Origin: Closterium sp. Naga37s-1
Lineage: Eukaryota > Streptophyta > Zygnematophyceae > Desmidiales > Closteriaceae
Direction: 5' to 3'
Length of the DNA stretch: 64,000 bases
Assembly: GCA_947471745.1 (NCBI GenBank)
Contig: CANJKZ010000768.1
Coordinates: 2,371,501-2,435,500, forward strand
Part shown: one piece after another, positions 52,986 through 64,000 of the stretch
Position numbering within the stretch: position 1 is the first letter of the stretch
How the letters are laid out: every line of letters begins with the position of its first letter
The notes under the pieces: generated by a model
What the model saw: the letters and a program-made list of their open reading frames with translations, nothing else
The model's database searches: none
What the model was told of the DNA's origin: nothing
Made by a program: the position numbers and the translations under genes

Positions 52986-55900
52986 ATTTGTGTGATACAC
53001 TTGTCAAAGAGGCAGTCTGGAAGGGGTCCATAGAGGGAGTTGTTGCTTATGAAGCTGCCAGCAGCACAGCGCACACCATGCCGTGCCGTGCACACATCCA
53101 TACAGAAAGGCAAACACAAAATTGTGAAACGTCTTCACACTTTTTAACAATCTCCAAAATCATGAAAACAGGAGAGAAGTTAAAAAAATGTCCTTAAAAT
53201 TCATCCTTAGACAAAATACCCCTAAAAAAAAAATCGATCAAGTGTATGACGGTCACTCACAGGCGCCACAGCCAGGGCAGCGAGCAAATGCCAGCTGGCA
53301 GAGGGCCTTCAATCTTGTTGTTGTCCAACCAGCTGGGGAGACAGGCAGAGAATTGGCAGGAATAAAGGCGGATAAAAACGGTTGCATAAAGAGCAGGGGG
53401 TGGAGTGAGGATGGCACAGATAATATTTACGTGTTTTGGTCTCTCGTGTTCATTTCATAGTGTGGAAGCTTGCTAGGTCTGTTATGGTCACGATGTACTA
53501 CAAGCTTGTGCATGTGCTGCCTGTGTTGCTTTCTACGCTGCCACTGTTCTTGAAAAGCGTAGAGGAGGAAAGCACATGGCACGCTTACATCTGTTCAAGA
53601 TTCCTCAGTTGGCTGATGGCAGCTGGCAGACTGCCAGTGAGATGGTTGTTGGCCAAGTAGCTGAGGAGCAACAGCAATGGCAGGGAGGCGTTCAGATGAG
53701 AAGCAGAGCATGAAAGAGTTGTGCAGACTTGTGCAAGAAAGGAAAGTACCGTTGGGCAGAGGTAGGAACGTGTGATGGGCACCTAGAAAGAGAATCCCTA
53801 GACGCATGCGGCTTACATGTATGCCAATTTCTTCATGGTGAAGATGGCTGAAGGGATGGTGCCTGTCAGCTGGTTGTTGTTGAGAAAACTGCAGAGCAGG
53901 GAATAGCAACGGGGTATATTGGTTGGAAGTGCGAATCAATCATATGTAGTTGCGCGTGTGCATAGGCTGCCGCTGCTAGCTTTCTCCTGCCATTGGCTGC
54001 GTGCCACTGGAAAGGTTCGACGGTGACTTTTGTACACGACAACCCACCTTGTTCAGATGGAAATATCTCCACGCGTATGTGCTCATGGCAGGCATCATGG
54101 CTGTTGTGGCACAAGAAGAGAAGAGAAGCCTCACATGCCCTTGAGGGTGGTGAGGGTGGAGATGGAGTCGGGAATCGACCCTGTGAAGTTGTTGCCGCTG
54201 AGATTTCTGAGCCACAAACACAGGCGAGGCAGCAGCGAGATAGCCTGACGTGAGTGGGGTGAACGCAACCGCTTACTTTGGGTGCAATGCATTACATGCA
54301 AAGATGGGCATTTGACCCAAGCCTACCTGACCCGGTTTGGCCGGGCCAGACGGGTACTCGGTCGGGTCAGATCTAGTCTTCCCGGGTCGGATTTTCCAAA
54401 AAACTGGCCCGATTCGGCCTTAAAGGACCGGGTCAAGCCTGGCAATCCCCCGGCCCCGGGTCAGGTACAGAAACCTGCTTTCACCCAGGCTCTGCACAGA
54501 TCTGGCAGCAGGAATGCAAGTAAGCTTTGCATCCATCAACTCTTGACAATTAATATCTTCGTTTTTTTCTCTTCTTTATTTTTTTTGAAATTTCAGTCGA
54601 AGTTTTTCACCAAGATACAATATTCTTCCAGACCAAAATAATCAAAAAGTTTGGGTGAAGTGAAAACATCGTACGTGATTTTTCCGCCCATGAAATAAAA
54701 AGGCACAATTTTGCACCCTCGTGGTGCTAAGGCCAAGATTGAGCTAGAGTGGGAAAAGGAGGAAGAGAGTGTGAGAAGACATATTTACATCTCGTCACAG
54801 CTGACGTTCCAGCGTGAGAAGTCTGGTAAGGAGCCCGTGAAGTCATTTCCTCCCAGGTTACTGCACAACTCAGAAGGAGACGAAGATTTCAGGGGCATGA
54901 AAGTTAACCATGAAGGAACAGTGCTGCACCGGCACACACAATGGTGGCAATACACACAGTGGTGGCAGCACACAGAGCAATTGCTTACAGCCAGTTAAGA
55001 GAACTTGGGACCCTGAGAGTACGTGGGAGTTCCCCAGAAAGAGAGTTGTTAGAAACATCCCTGTGCTTAGAAATCAAAGCGAAGGCTGGATGCAGCAGTT
55101 AGATAACCAAGCATACTGCCAACCAAAGCACATGAATGCATCGTGGCCTCTGCGAGACGGTTTTTTAGTGGACTCAAATGCATTCATGTGATTTGGCACT
55201 CAAAAGCCGACTCATCGAACATGAATGCATCTTGGCAGTGGAGCAATGTACTTCCAAATCACCATTTGACATATCAGGGATACTCCTAACAAACTTTGTA
55301 TGCGTCCTCAGACCTTCACCCTTTCATTGAGAGAAAGACAAGGTGGAAGAAAAAGAATATTCTGAAACAGGTGTATTGGAGCTACTTACAGCCAGAACAA
55401 ACCGGGTAGCTCAAGCAGGCCCCATGGGATAGTTCCATGGAAATTGTTGCTATGGAGAATTCTGCACAATGGTATCAAGAGATAAAGTGGCCTAAAAAGT
55501 TCAAGCACAATGCTAAACGGATCCGATCCTCAACCCCGCTACTTACAGCAGGTAACAAGCCAGGTTCGCAGCAGTGCAACTTACAAGTAACCTAGGTTGA
55601 CAAGCTCGGTCAATGGTTCGCAGCAGTGCAACTTACAAGTAACCTAGGTTGACAAGCTCGGTCAATGGTTCGCAGCAGTGCAACTTACAAGTAACCTAGG
55701 TTGACAAGCTCGGTCAATGGTTCGCAACAGTGCAACTTACAAGTAACCTAGGTTGACAAGCTCGGTCAATGGTTCGCAGCAGTGCAACTTACAAGTAACC
55801 TAGGTTGACAAGCTCGGTCAATGGTTCGCAGCAGTGCAACTTACAAGTAACCTAGGTTGACAAGCTCGGTCAATGGTTCGCAGCAGTGCAACTTACAAGT

Positions 55901-58074
55901 AACCTAGGTTGACAAGCTCGGTCAATGGTTCGCAGCAGTGCAACTTACAAGTAACCTAGGTTGACAAGCTCGGTCAATGGTTCGCAGCAGTGCAACTTAC
56001 AAGTAACCTAGGTTGACAAGCTCGGTCAATGGTTCGCAGCAGTGCAACTTACAAGTAACCTAGGTTGACAAGCTCGGTCAATGGTTCGCAGCAGTGCAAC
56101 TTACAAGTAACCTAGGTTGACAAGCTCGGTCAATGGTTCGCAACAGTGCAACTTACAAGTAACCTAGGTTGACAAGCTCGGTCAATGGTTCGCAACAGTG
56201 CAACTTACAAGTAACCTAGGTTGACAAGCTCGGTCAATGGTTCGCAGCAGTGCAACTTACAAGTAACCTAGGTTGACAAGCTCGGTCAATGGTTCGCAGC
56301 AGTGCAACTTACAAGTAACCTAGGTTGACAAGCTCGGTCAATGGTTCGCAGCAGTGCAACTTACAAGTAACCTAGGTTGACAAGCTCGGTCAACGGTTCG
56401 CAGCAGTGCAACTTACAAGTAACCTAGGTTGACAAGCTCGGTCAATGGTTCGCAGCAGTGCAACTTACAAGTAACCTAGGTTGACAAGCTCGGTCAATGG
56501 TTCGCAGCAGTGCAACTTACAAGTAACCTAGGTTGACAAGCTCGGTCAATGGTTCGCAGCAGTGCAACTTACAAGTAACCTAGGTTGACAAGCTCGGTCA
56601 ACGGTTCGCAGCAGTGCAACTTACAAGTAACCTAGGTTGACAAGCTCGGTCAATGGTTCGCAGCAGTGCAACTTACAAGTAACCTAGGTTGACAAGCTCG
56701 GTCAATGGTTCGCAGCAGTGCAACTTACAAGTAACCTAGGTTGACAAGCTCGGTCAATGGTTCGCAGCAGTGCAACTTACAAGTAACCTAGGTTGACAAG
56801 CTCGGTCAATGGTTCGCAGCAGTGCAACTTACAAGTAACCTAGGTTGACAAGCTCGGTCAATGGTTCGCAGCAGTGCTACTTACAAGTAACCTAGGTTGA
56901 CAAGCTCGGTCAATGGTTCGCAGCAGTGCAACTTACAAGTAACCTAGGTTGACAAGCTCGGTCAATGGTTCGCAGCAGTGCAACTTACAAGTAACCTAGG
57001 TTGACAAGCTCGGTCAATGGTTCGCAGCAGTGCAACTTACAAGTAACCTAGGTTGACAAGCTCGGTCAACGGTTCGCAGCAGTGCAACTTACAAGTAACC
57101 TAGGTTGACAAGCTCGGTCAATGGTTCGCAGCAGTGCAACTTACAAGTAACCTAGGTTGACAAGCTCGGTCAATGGTTCGCAGCAGTGCAACTTACAAGT
57201 AACCTAGGTTGACAAGCTCGGTCAATGGTTCGCAGCAGTGCAACTTACAAGTAACCTAGGTTGACAAGCTCGGTCAATGGTTCGCAGCAGTGCAACTTAC
57301 AAGTAACCTAGGTTGACAAGCTCGGTCAATGGTTCGCAGCAGTGCAACTTACAAGTAACCTAGGTTGACAAGCTCGGTCAATTCGCGGGGGATAGTCCCT
57401 GTGAACCTGTTGTTGCCCAAGTTCCTGCCATGACCATTTTGATTGCGATTGCCTTTTGAGTTGTTGGCCAAGCTTCAGGTACGAGGAAGCACTGCAAGAA
57501 ATGGCAGCAGTAACTTTATCAGTGCAACCCACCTTTGTTTTAGGTCATGCATGGATGCATTACAGGCACGAATAAAAGGCTCTTCTGTGCAGTTCCGCTG
57601 GATTCAAACCAAACGAGAGCGAGCCGGTTCGGCTCGGTACTTTGCTTGCTTTGCTTGCGTTTTTGCTCCTTCAGTGCAACACGAGCTTTTGTTCAAGGCC
57701 ACAAGTGCATGTCTTACAGGAAAGGAAGGCCCTTGCGGCGCAGAATAAAATCCGGGAAGGTTCCTGTGAAATGGTTGTTTCCAGCATTCCTGAATGAGGC
57801 CCAGGGCGTGGTGGGGAAATAATGAAACAAATACATAGTGAAGCACGCATCCATTCGCTCTTGTACAGGCCGCTGCATACGTGCTCTAGAACAGGGGCAG
57901 TCACAACGCTTACTGTTGCTGCATGCATCCCACCCACCCGATTAGGATTCATGAAAGGGGTTGTTGCATTGATAAGTTGAGAGATGGATCGAGTAGTCTC
58001 ACAGGTAGAAGAGATTACTGATTGCTGAGAAGGACGCGGGAAGCACACCGGAGAAGTTGTTGTCATTGATCGAT
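52986..58074 (-). CDS. RLK copy B, LRR exons (5' end beyond the window)
   Basis: Eleven exons, each one leucine-rich repeat: 58,074-58,003; 57,789-57,718; 57,424-57,353; 55,461-55,390; 55,060-54,989; 54,860-54,789; 54,206-54,135; 53,888-53,817; 53,660-53,589; 53,332-53,261 (all exactly 72 bp, phase 2) and 53,054-52,986 (69 bp). Examples: NDNNFSGVLPASFSAISNLF, NNRFTGTIPRELTELVNLGY, GGNDFTGSLPDFSRWNVSCD, NNNQLTGTIPSAIFTMKKLA. Order and sequence follow copy A exons 13-23. All have AG acceptors and GTAAG/GTGAG donors. Two of the exons are seeds of tandem arrays (55.6-57.4 and 58.0-64.0 kb). Confidence 0.88.
54300..54500. repeat. GGGTCGG/CCCGG-rich stretch, possible M3-family relic
   Basis: GACCCAAGCCTACCTGACCC, GGTCGGGTCAG and CCCGGGTCGG words recall the arms of element M3, but I find no ends or target duplication. 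Intronic in copy B. Confidence 0.35.
55563..57382 (-). repeat. tandem array: 35 copies of a 52-bp unit from an LRR exon end and its splice donor
   Basis: 1,820 bp, exactly 35 x 52. Read on the minus strand, each unit holds TTGACCGAGCTTGTCAACCT (the end of the LRR exon, LTELVNLGYL) then GTAAGTTGCACTGCTGCGAA (donor and intron start). The true exon is the last copy at the right (57,353-57,424). Copies are almost identical, with rare changes (CAGCAG/CAACAG, CAAT/CAAC, one TGCTAC). It lies in the intron between two copy B exons; the matching intron in copy A has no array. Confidence 0.95.
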
Positions 58075-61000
58075 CTGCATAGCCGGTATTGGAGAGACGT
58101 GTTTTGAGTCAACTCAAAACACAAAGCACAGCGGAGAAGTTGTTGTCATTGATCGATCTGCATAGCCAGTATTGGAGAGACGTGTTTTGAGTCAACTCAA
58201 AACACAAAGCACACCGGAGAAGCTGTTGTCATTGATCGATCTGCATAGCCGGTATTGGAGAGACGTGTTTTGAGTCAACTCAAAACACAAAGCACACCGG
58301 AGAAGTTGTTGTCATTGATCGATCTGCATAGCCGGTATTGGAGAGACGTGTTTTGAGTCAACTCAAAACACAAAGCACACCGGAGAAGTTGTTGTCATTG
58401 ATCGATCTGCATAGCCGGTATTGGAGAGACGTGTTTTGAGTCAACTCAAAACACAAAGCACACCGGAGAAGTTGCTGTCATTGATCGATCTGCATAGCCG
58501 GTATTGGAGAGACGTGTTTTGAGTCAACTCAAAACACAAAGCACACCGGAGAAGCTGCTGTCATTGATCGATCTGCATAGCCGGTATTGGAGAGACGTGT
58601 TTTGAGTCAACTCAAAACACAAAGCACACCGGAGAAGCTGTTGTCATTGATCGATCTGCATAGCCGGTATTGAAGAGACGTGTTTTGAGTCAACTCAAAA
58701 CACAAAGCACACCGGAGAAGTTGTTGTCATTGATCGATCTGCATAGCCGGTATTGGAGAGACGTGTTTTGAGTCAACTCAAAACACAAAGCACACCGGAG
58801 AAGTTGTTGTCATTGATCGATCTGCATAGCCGGTATTGAAGAGACGTGTTTTGAGTCAACTCAAAACACAAAGCACACCGGAGAAGTTGTCATTGATCGA
58901 TCTGCATAGCCGGTATTGGAGAGACGTGTTTTGAGTCAACTCAAAACACAAAGCACACCGGAGAAGTTGTTGTCATTGATCGATCTGCATAGCCGGTATT
59001 GGAGAGACGTGTTTTGAGTCAACTCAAAACACAAAGCACACCGGAGATGCTGTTGTCATTGATCGATCTGCATAGCCGGTATTGGAGAGACGTGTTTTGA
59101 GTCAACTCAAAACACAAAGCACACCGGAGAAGTTGTTGTCATTGATCGATCTGCATAGCCGGTATTGGAGAGCCGTGTTTTGAGTCAACTCAAAACACAA
59201 AGCACACCGGAGAAGTTGTTGTCATTGATCGATCTGCATAGCCGGTATTGGAGAGACGTGTTTTGAGTCAACTCAAAACACAAAGCACACCGGAGAAGTT
59301 GTTGTCATTGATCGATCGATCTGCATAGCCGGTATTGGAGAGACGTGTTTTGAGTCAACTCAAAACACAAAGCACACCGGAGAAGCTGTTGTCATTGATC
59401 GATCTGCATAGCCGGTATTGGAGAGACGTGTTTTGAGTCAACTCAAAACACAAAGCACACCGGAGAAGTTGTTGTCATTGATCGATCTGCATAGCCGGTA
59501 TTGGAGAGACGTGTTTTGAGTCAACTCAAAACACAAAGCACACCGGAGAAGTTGTTGTCATTGATCGATCTGCATAGCCAGTATTGGAGAGACGTGTTTT
59601 GAGTCAACTCAAAACACAAAGCACACCGGAGAAGTTGTTGTCATTGATCGATCTGCATAGCCGGTATTGGAGAGACGTGTTTTGAGTCAACTCAAAACAC
59701 AAAGCACACCGGAGAAGTTGTTGTCATTGATCGATCTGCATAGCCGGTATTGGAGAGACGTGTTTTGAGTCAACTCAAAACACAAAGCACACCGGAGAAG
59801 TTGTTGTCATTGATCGATCTGCATAGCCGGTATTGGAGAGACGTGTTTTGAGTCAACTCAAAACACAAAGCACACCGGAGAAGTTGTTGTCATTGATCGA
59901 TCGATCTGCATAGCCGGTATTGGAGAGACGTGTTTTGAGTCAACTCAAAACACAAAGCACACCGGAGAAGCTGTTGTCATTGATCGATCTGCATAGCCGG
60001 TATTGGAGAGACGTGTTTTGAGTCAACTCAAAACACAAAGCACACCGGAGAAGTTGTTGTCATTGATCGATCTGCATAGCCGGTATTGGAGAGACGTGTT
60101 TTGAGTCAACTCAAAACACAAAGCACACCGGAGAAGTTGTTGTCATTGATCGATCTGCATAGCCGGTATTGGAGAGACGTGTTTTGAGTCAACTCAAAAC
60201 ACAAAGCACACCGGAGAAGTTGTTGTCATTGATCGATCTGCATAGCCAGTATTGGAGAGACGTGTTTTGAGTCAACTCAAAACACAAAGCACACCGGAGA
60301 AGTTGTTGTCATTGATCGATCTGCATAGCCGGTATTGGAGAGACGTGTTTTGAGTCAACTCAAAACACAAAGCACACCGGAGAAGTTGTTGTCATTGATC
60401 GATCTGCATAGCCGGTATTGGAGAGACGTGTTTTGAGTCAACTCAAAACACAAAGCACACCGGAGAAGTTGTTGTCATTGATCGATCTGCATAGCCGGTA
60501 TTGGAGAGACGTGTTTTGAGTCAACTCAAAACACAAAGCACACCGGAGAAGCTGTTGTCATTGATCGATCTGCATAGCCGGTATTGGAGAGACGTGTTTT
60601 GAGTCAACTCAAAACACAAAGCACACCGGAGAAGTTGTTGTCATTGATCGATCTGCATAACCAGTATTGGAGAGACGTGTTTTGAGTCAACTCAAAACAC
60701 AAAGCACACCGGAGAAGCTGTTGTCATTGATCGATCTGCATAGCCGGTATTGGAGAGACGTGTTTTGAGTCAACTCAAAACACAAAGCACACCGGAGAAG
60801 TTGTTGTCATTGATCGATCTGCATAGCCGGTATTGGAGAGACGTGTTTTGAGTCAACTCAAAACACAAAGCACAGCGGAGAAGTTGTTGTCATTGATCGA
60901 TCTGCATAGCCGGTATTGGAGAGACGTATTTTGAGTCAACTCAAAACACAAAGCACACCGGAGAAGTTGTTGTCATTGATCGATCTGCATAGCCGGTATT

Positions 61001-64000
61001 GGAGAGACGTGTTTTGAGTCAACTCAAAACACAAAGCACACCGGAGAAGCTGTTGTCATTGATCGATCTGCATAGCCGGTATTGGAGAGACGTGTTTTGA
61101 GTCAACTCAAAACACAAAGCACACCGGAGAAGTTGTTGTCATTGATCGATCTGCATAACCAGTATTGGAGAGACGTGTTTTGAGTCAACTCAAAACACAA
61201 AGCACACCGGAGAAGCTGTTGTCATTGATCGATCTGCATAGCCGGTATTGGAGAGACGTGTTTTGAGTCAACTCAAAACACAAAGCACACCGGAGAAGTT
61301 GTTGTCATTGATCGATCTGCATAGCCGGTATTGGAGAGACGTGTTTTGAGTCAACTCAAAACACAAAGCACACCGGAGAAGTTGTTGTCATTGATCGATC
61401 TGAATAGCCGGTATTGGAGAGACGTGTTTTGAGTCAACTCAAAACACAAAGCACACCGGAGAAGTTGTTGTCATTGATCGATCTGCATAGCCGGTATTGG
61501 AGAGACGTGTTTTGAGTCAACTCAAAACACAAAGCACACCGGAGAAGTTGTTGTCATTGATCGATCTGCATAGCCGGTATTGGAGAGACGTGCTTTGAGT
61601 CAACTCAAAACACAAAGCACACCGGAGAAGTTGCTGTCATTGATCGATCTGCATAGCCGGTATTGGAGAGACGTGTTTTGAGTCAACTCAAAACACAAAG
61701 CACACCGGAGAAGCTATTGTCATTGATCGATCTGCATAGCCGGTATTGGAGAGACGTGTTTTGAGTCAACTCAAAACACAAAGCACACCGGAGAAGCTGT
61801 TGTCATTGATCGATCTGCATAGCCGGTATTGAAGAGACGTGTTTTGAGTCAACTCAAAACACAAAGCACACCGGAGAAGTTGTTGTCATTGATCGATCTG
61901 CATAGCCGGTATTGGAGAGACGTGTTTTGAGTCAACTCAAAACACAAAGCACACCGGAGAAGTTGTTGTCATTGATCGATCTGCATAGCCGGTATTGGAG
62001 AGACGTGTTTTGAGTCAACTCAAAACACAAAGCACACCGGAGAAGTTGTTGTCATTGATCGATCTGCATAGCCGGTATTGGAGAGACGTGTTTTGAGTCA
62101 ACTCAAAACACAAAGCACACCGGAGAAGTTGTTGTCATTGATCGATCTGCATAACCAGTATTAAAGAGACGTGTTTTGAGTCAACTCAAAACACAAAGCA
62201 CACCAGAGAAGCTGTTGTCATTGATCGATCTGCATAGCCGGTATTGGAGAGACGTGTTTTGAGTCAACTCAAAACACAAAGCACACCGGAGAAGTTGTTG
62301 TCATTGATCGATCTGCATAGCCGGTATTGGAGAGACGTGTTTTGAGTCAACTCAAAACACAAAGCACACCGGAGAAGTTGTTGTCATTGATCGATCTGCA
62401 TAGCCAGTATTGGAGAGACGTGTTTTGAGTCAACTCAAAACACAAAGCACACCGGAGAAGTTGTTGTCATTGATCGATCTGCATAGCCGGTATTGGAGAG
62501 ACGTGTTTTGAGTCAACTCAAAACACAAAGCACACCGGAGAAGTTGTTGTCATTGATCGATCTGCATAGCCGGTATTGGAGAGACGTGTTTTGAGTCAAC
62601 TCAAAACACAAAGCACACCGGAGAAGTTGTTGTCATTGATCGATCTGCATAGCCGGTATTGGAGAGACGTGTTTTGAGTCAACTCAAAACACAAAGCACA
62701 CCGGAGAAGTTGTTGTCATTGATCGATCTGCATAGCCGGTATTGGAGAGACGTGTTTTGAGTCAACTCAAAACACAAAGCACACCGGAGAAGTTGTTGTC
62801 ATTGATCGATCTGCATAACCAGTATTAAAGAGACGTGTTTTGAGTCAACTCAAAACACAAAGCACACCGGAGAAGTTGTTGTCATTGATCGATCTGCATA
62901 GCCGGTATTGGAGAGACGTGTTTTGAGTCAACTCAAAACACAAAGCACACCGGAGAAGCTGTTGTCATTGATCGATCTGCATAGCCGGTATTGGAGAGAC
63001 GTGTTTTGAGTCAACTCAAAACACAAAGCACACCGGAGAAGCTGTTGTCATTGATCGATCTGCACAGCCGGTATTGAAGAGACGTGTTTTGAGTCAACTC
63101 AAAACACAAAGCACACCGGAGAAGTTGTTGTCATTGATCGATCTGCATAGCCGGTATTCGAGAGACGTGTTTTGAGTCAACTCAAAACACAAAGCACACC
63201 GGAGAAGTTGTTGTCATTGATCGATCTGCATAGCCGGTATTGGAGAGCCGTGTTTTGAGTCAACTCAAAACACAAAGCACACCGGAGAAGTTGTTGTCAT
63301 TGATCGATCTGCATAGCCAGTATTGGAGAGACGTGTTTTGAGTCAACTCAAAACACAAAGCACACCGGAGAAGCTGTTGTCATTGATCGATCTGCATAGC
63401 CGGTATTGGAGAGACGTGTTTTGAGTCAACTCAAAACACAAAGCACACCGGAGAAGTTGTTGTCATTGATCGATCTGCATAGCCGGTATTGGAGAGACGT
63501 GTTGTGAGTCAACTCAAAACACAAAGCACACCGGAGAAGCTGTTGTCATTGATCGATCTGCATAGCCGGTATTGGAGAGACGTGTTTTGAGTCAACTCAA
63601 AACACAAAGCACACCGGAGAAATTGTTGTCATTGATCGATCGATCTGCATAGCCGGTATTGGAGAGACGTGTTTTGAGTCAACTCAAAACACAAAGCACA
63701 CCGGAGAAGTTGTTGTCATTGATCGATCTGCATAGCCGGTATTGGAGAGACGTGTTTTGAGTCAACTCAAAACACAAAGCACACCGGAGAAGTTGTTGTC
63801 ATTGATCGATCTGCATAGCCGGTATTGGAGAGACCTGTTTTGAGTCAACTCAAAACACAAAGGACACCGGAGAAGCTGTTGTCATTGATCGATCTGCATA
63901 ACCAGTATTGGAGAGACGTGTTTTGAGTCAACTAAAAACACAAAGCACACCGGAGAAGCTGTTGTCATTGATCGATCTGCATAGCCGGTATTGGAGAGAC
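58016..64000 (-). repeat. tandem array: ~71 copies of an 83-bp unit from an LRR exon start plus a palindrome
   Basis: From copy B exon 58,003-58,074 to the window edge. On the minus strand each unit reads: palindrome GTGTTTTGAGTTGACTCAAA(ACAC), intron GTCTCTCCAATACCGGCTAT, GCAG acceptor, then ATCGATCAATGACAACAACT and TCTCCGGTGTGCTT, the exon start (SINDNNFSGV). 59 bp are host sequence and 24 bp palindrome. Each unit has a stop in the exon frame (TGA in the palindrome). Variants (TTG/CTG, TGGAG/TGAAG, GGT/AGT, an extra ATCG) recur along the array. The array continues past the edge. Confidence 0.95.

Noticed and set aside
55563-64000. CRISPR-like arrays (52-bp and 83-bp regular repeats)
   Set aside because: There are no unique spacers: whole units are repeated. 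Units derive from LRR exons, and the genome is eukaryotic.
58016-64000. ordinary centromeric satellite
   Set aside because: The unit is traceable to an adjacent LRR exon and intron plus a palindrome, so it is locally derived. A centromeric role cannot be judged from this window.

Overview
The window is eukaryotic and looks like the gene-poor, transposon-rich DNA of a streptophyte green alga or early-diverging plant (a zygnematophyte such as Closterium would fit; I cannot name the species). The evidence is plant-type leucine-rich-repeat receptor-like kinases (LRR-RLKs) with one repeat per exon, Ty1/copia elements (one with the initiator-Met-tRNA primer site usual in plants), hAT-like miniature elements with 8-bp target duplications, an L1-like LINE and a Penelope-like element. 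No bacterial operon features, rRNA or tRNA genes are visible.

Layout. 1-2,000 is G/T-rich low-complexity DNA. 2,155-14,078 is a nest: a decayed copia element (copia-1, + strand) is flanked by ~1-kb GTCGAC-rich repeats, and the left repeat is split by an L1-like LINE (- strand, about 2,646-8,044). 14,753-15,646 (-) is the tail of a broken LRR-RLK (copy D), abutting a broken LRR fragment (15,652-16,025, +). 16,714-41,692 (+) is a long LRR-RLK gene (copy A): signal peptide, LRR N-cap, about 23 one-repeat exons, EGF-like exon, membrane span and RD-type kinase. It holds a copia element (copia-2, 22,832-27,101, -) and several small DNA elements in introns, a hAT-like element inside the EGF exon (35,348-35,871) and a Penelope-like element inside the kinase (37,139-40,262). 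Copy A carries frameshifts and is probably a pseudogene. 43,430-44,607 (+) is a deleted RLK copy (C). 45,240-48,995 holds an LRR fragment and a decayed low-complexity gene with a (GGT)n(GCT)n tract. 49,627-58,074 (-) is the best-preserved RLK (copy B); its 5' end lies beyond the right edge.

The most unusual feature is that several tandem arrays grow out of RLK exon/intron borders: a 17-bp array over a splice donor (17.9-18.3 kb), a triplicated acceptor plus N-cap exon (17.5-17.9 kb), exactly 35 copies of a 52-bp unit carrying an LRR exon end plus donor (55,563-57,382), and about 71 copies of an 83-bp unit carrying an acceptor plus LRR exon start (58.0 kb to the edge). Every 83-bp unit holds a short palindrome (core TTTTGAGTCAACTCAAAA). 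Related palindromes sit between direct repeats of flanking DNA at 17.4 and 49.05 kb and at the inner ends of the Penelope-like element's inverted arms. Those arms also carry hammerhead-ribozyme-like motifs.

The RLK copies A and B converge (A on +, B on -) with matching exon lengths (191-bp kinase N-lobe exon, 108-bp membrane exon, 277-bp catalytic exon, 72-bp LRR exons), so they are duplicates. Everything here is read by eye; no alignment or database search was run.
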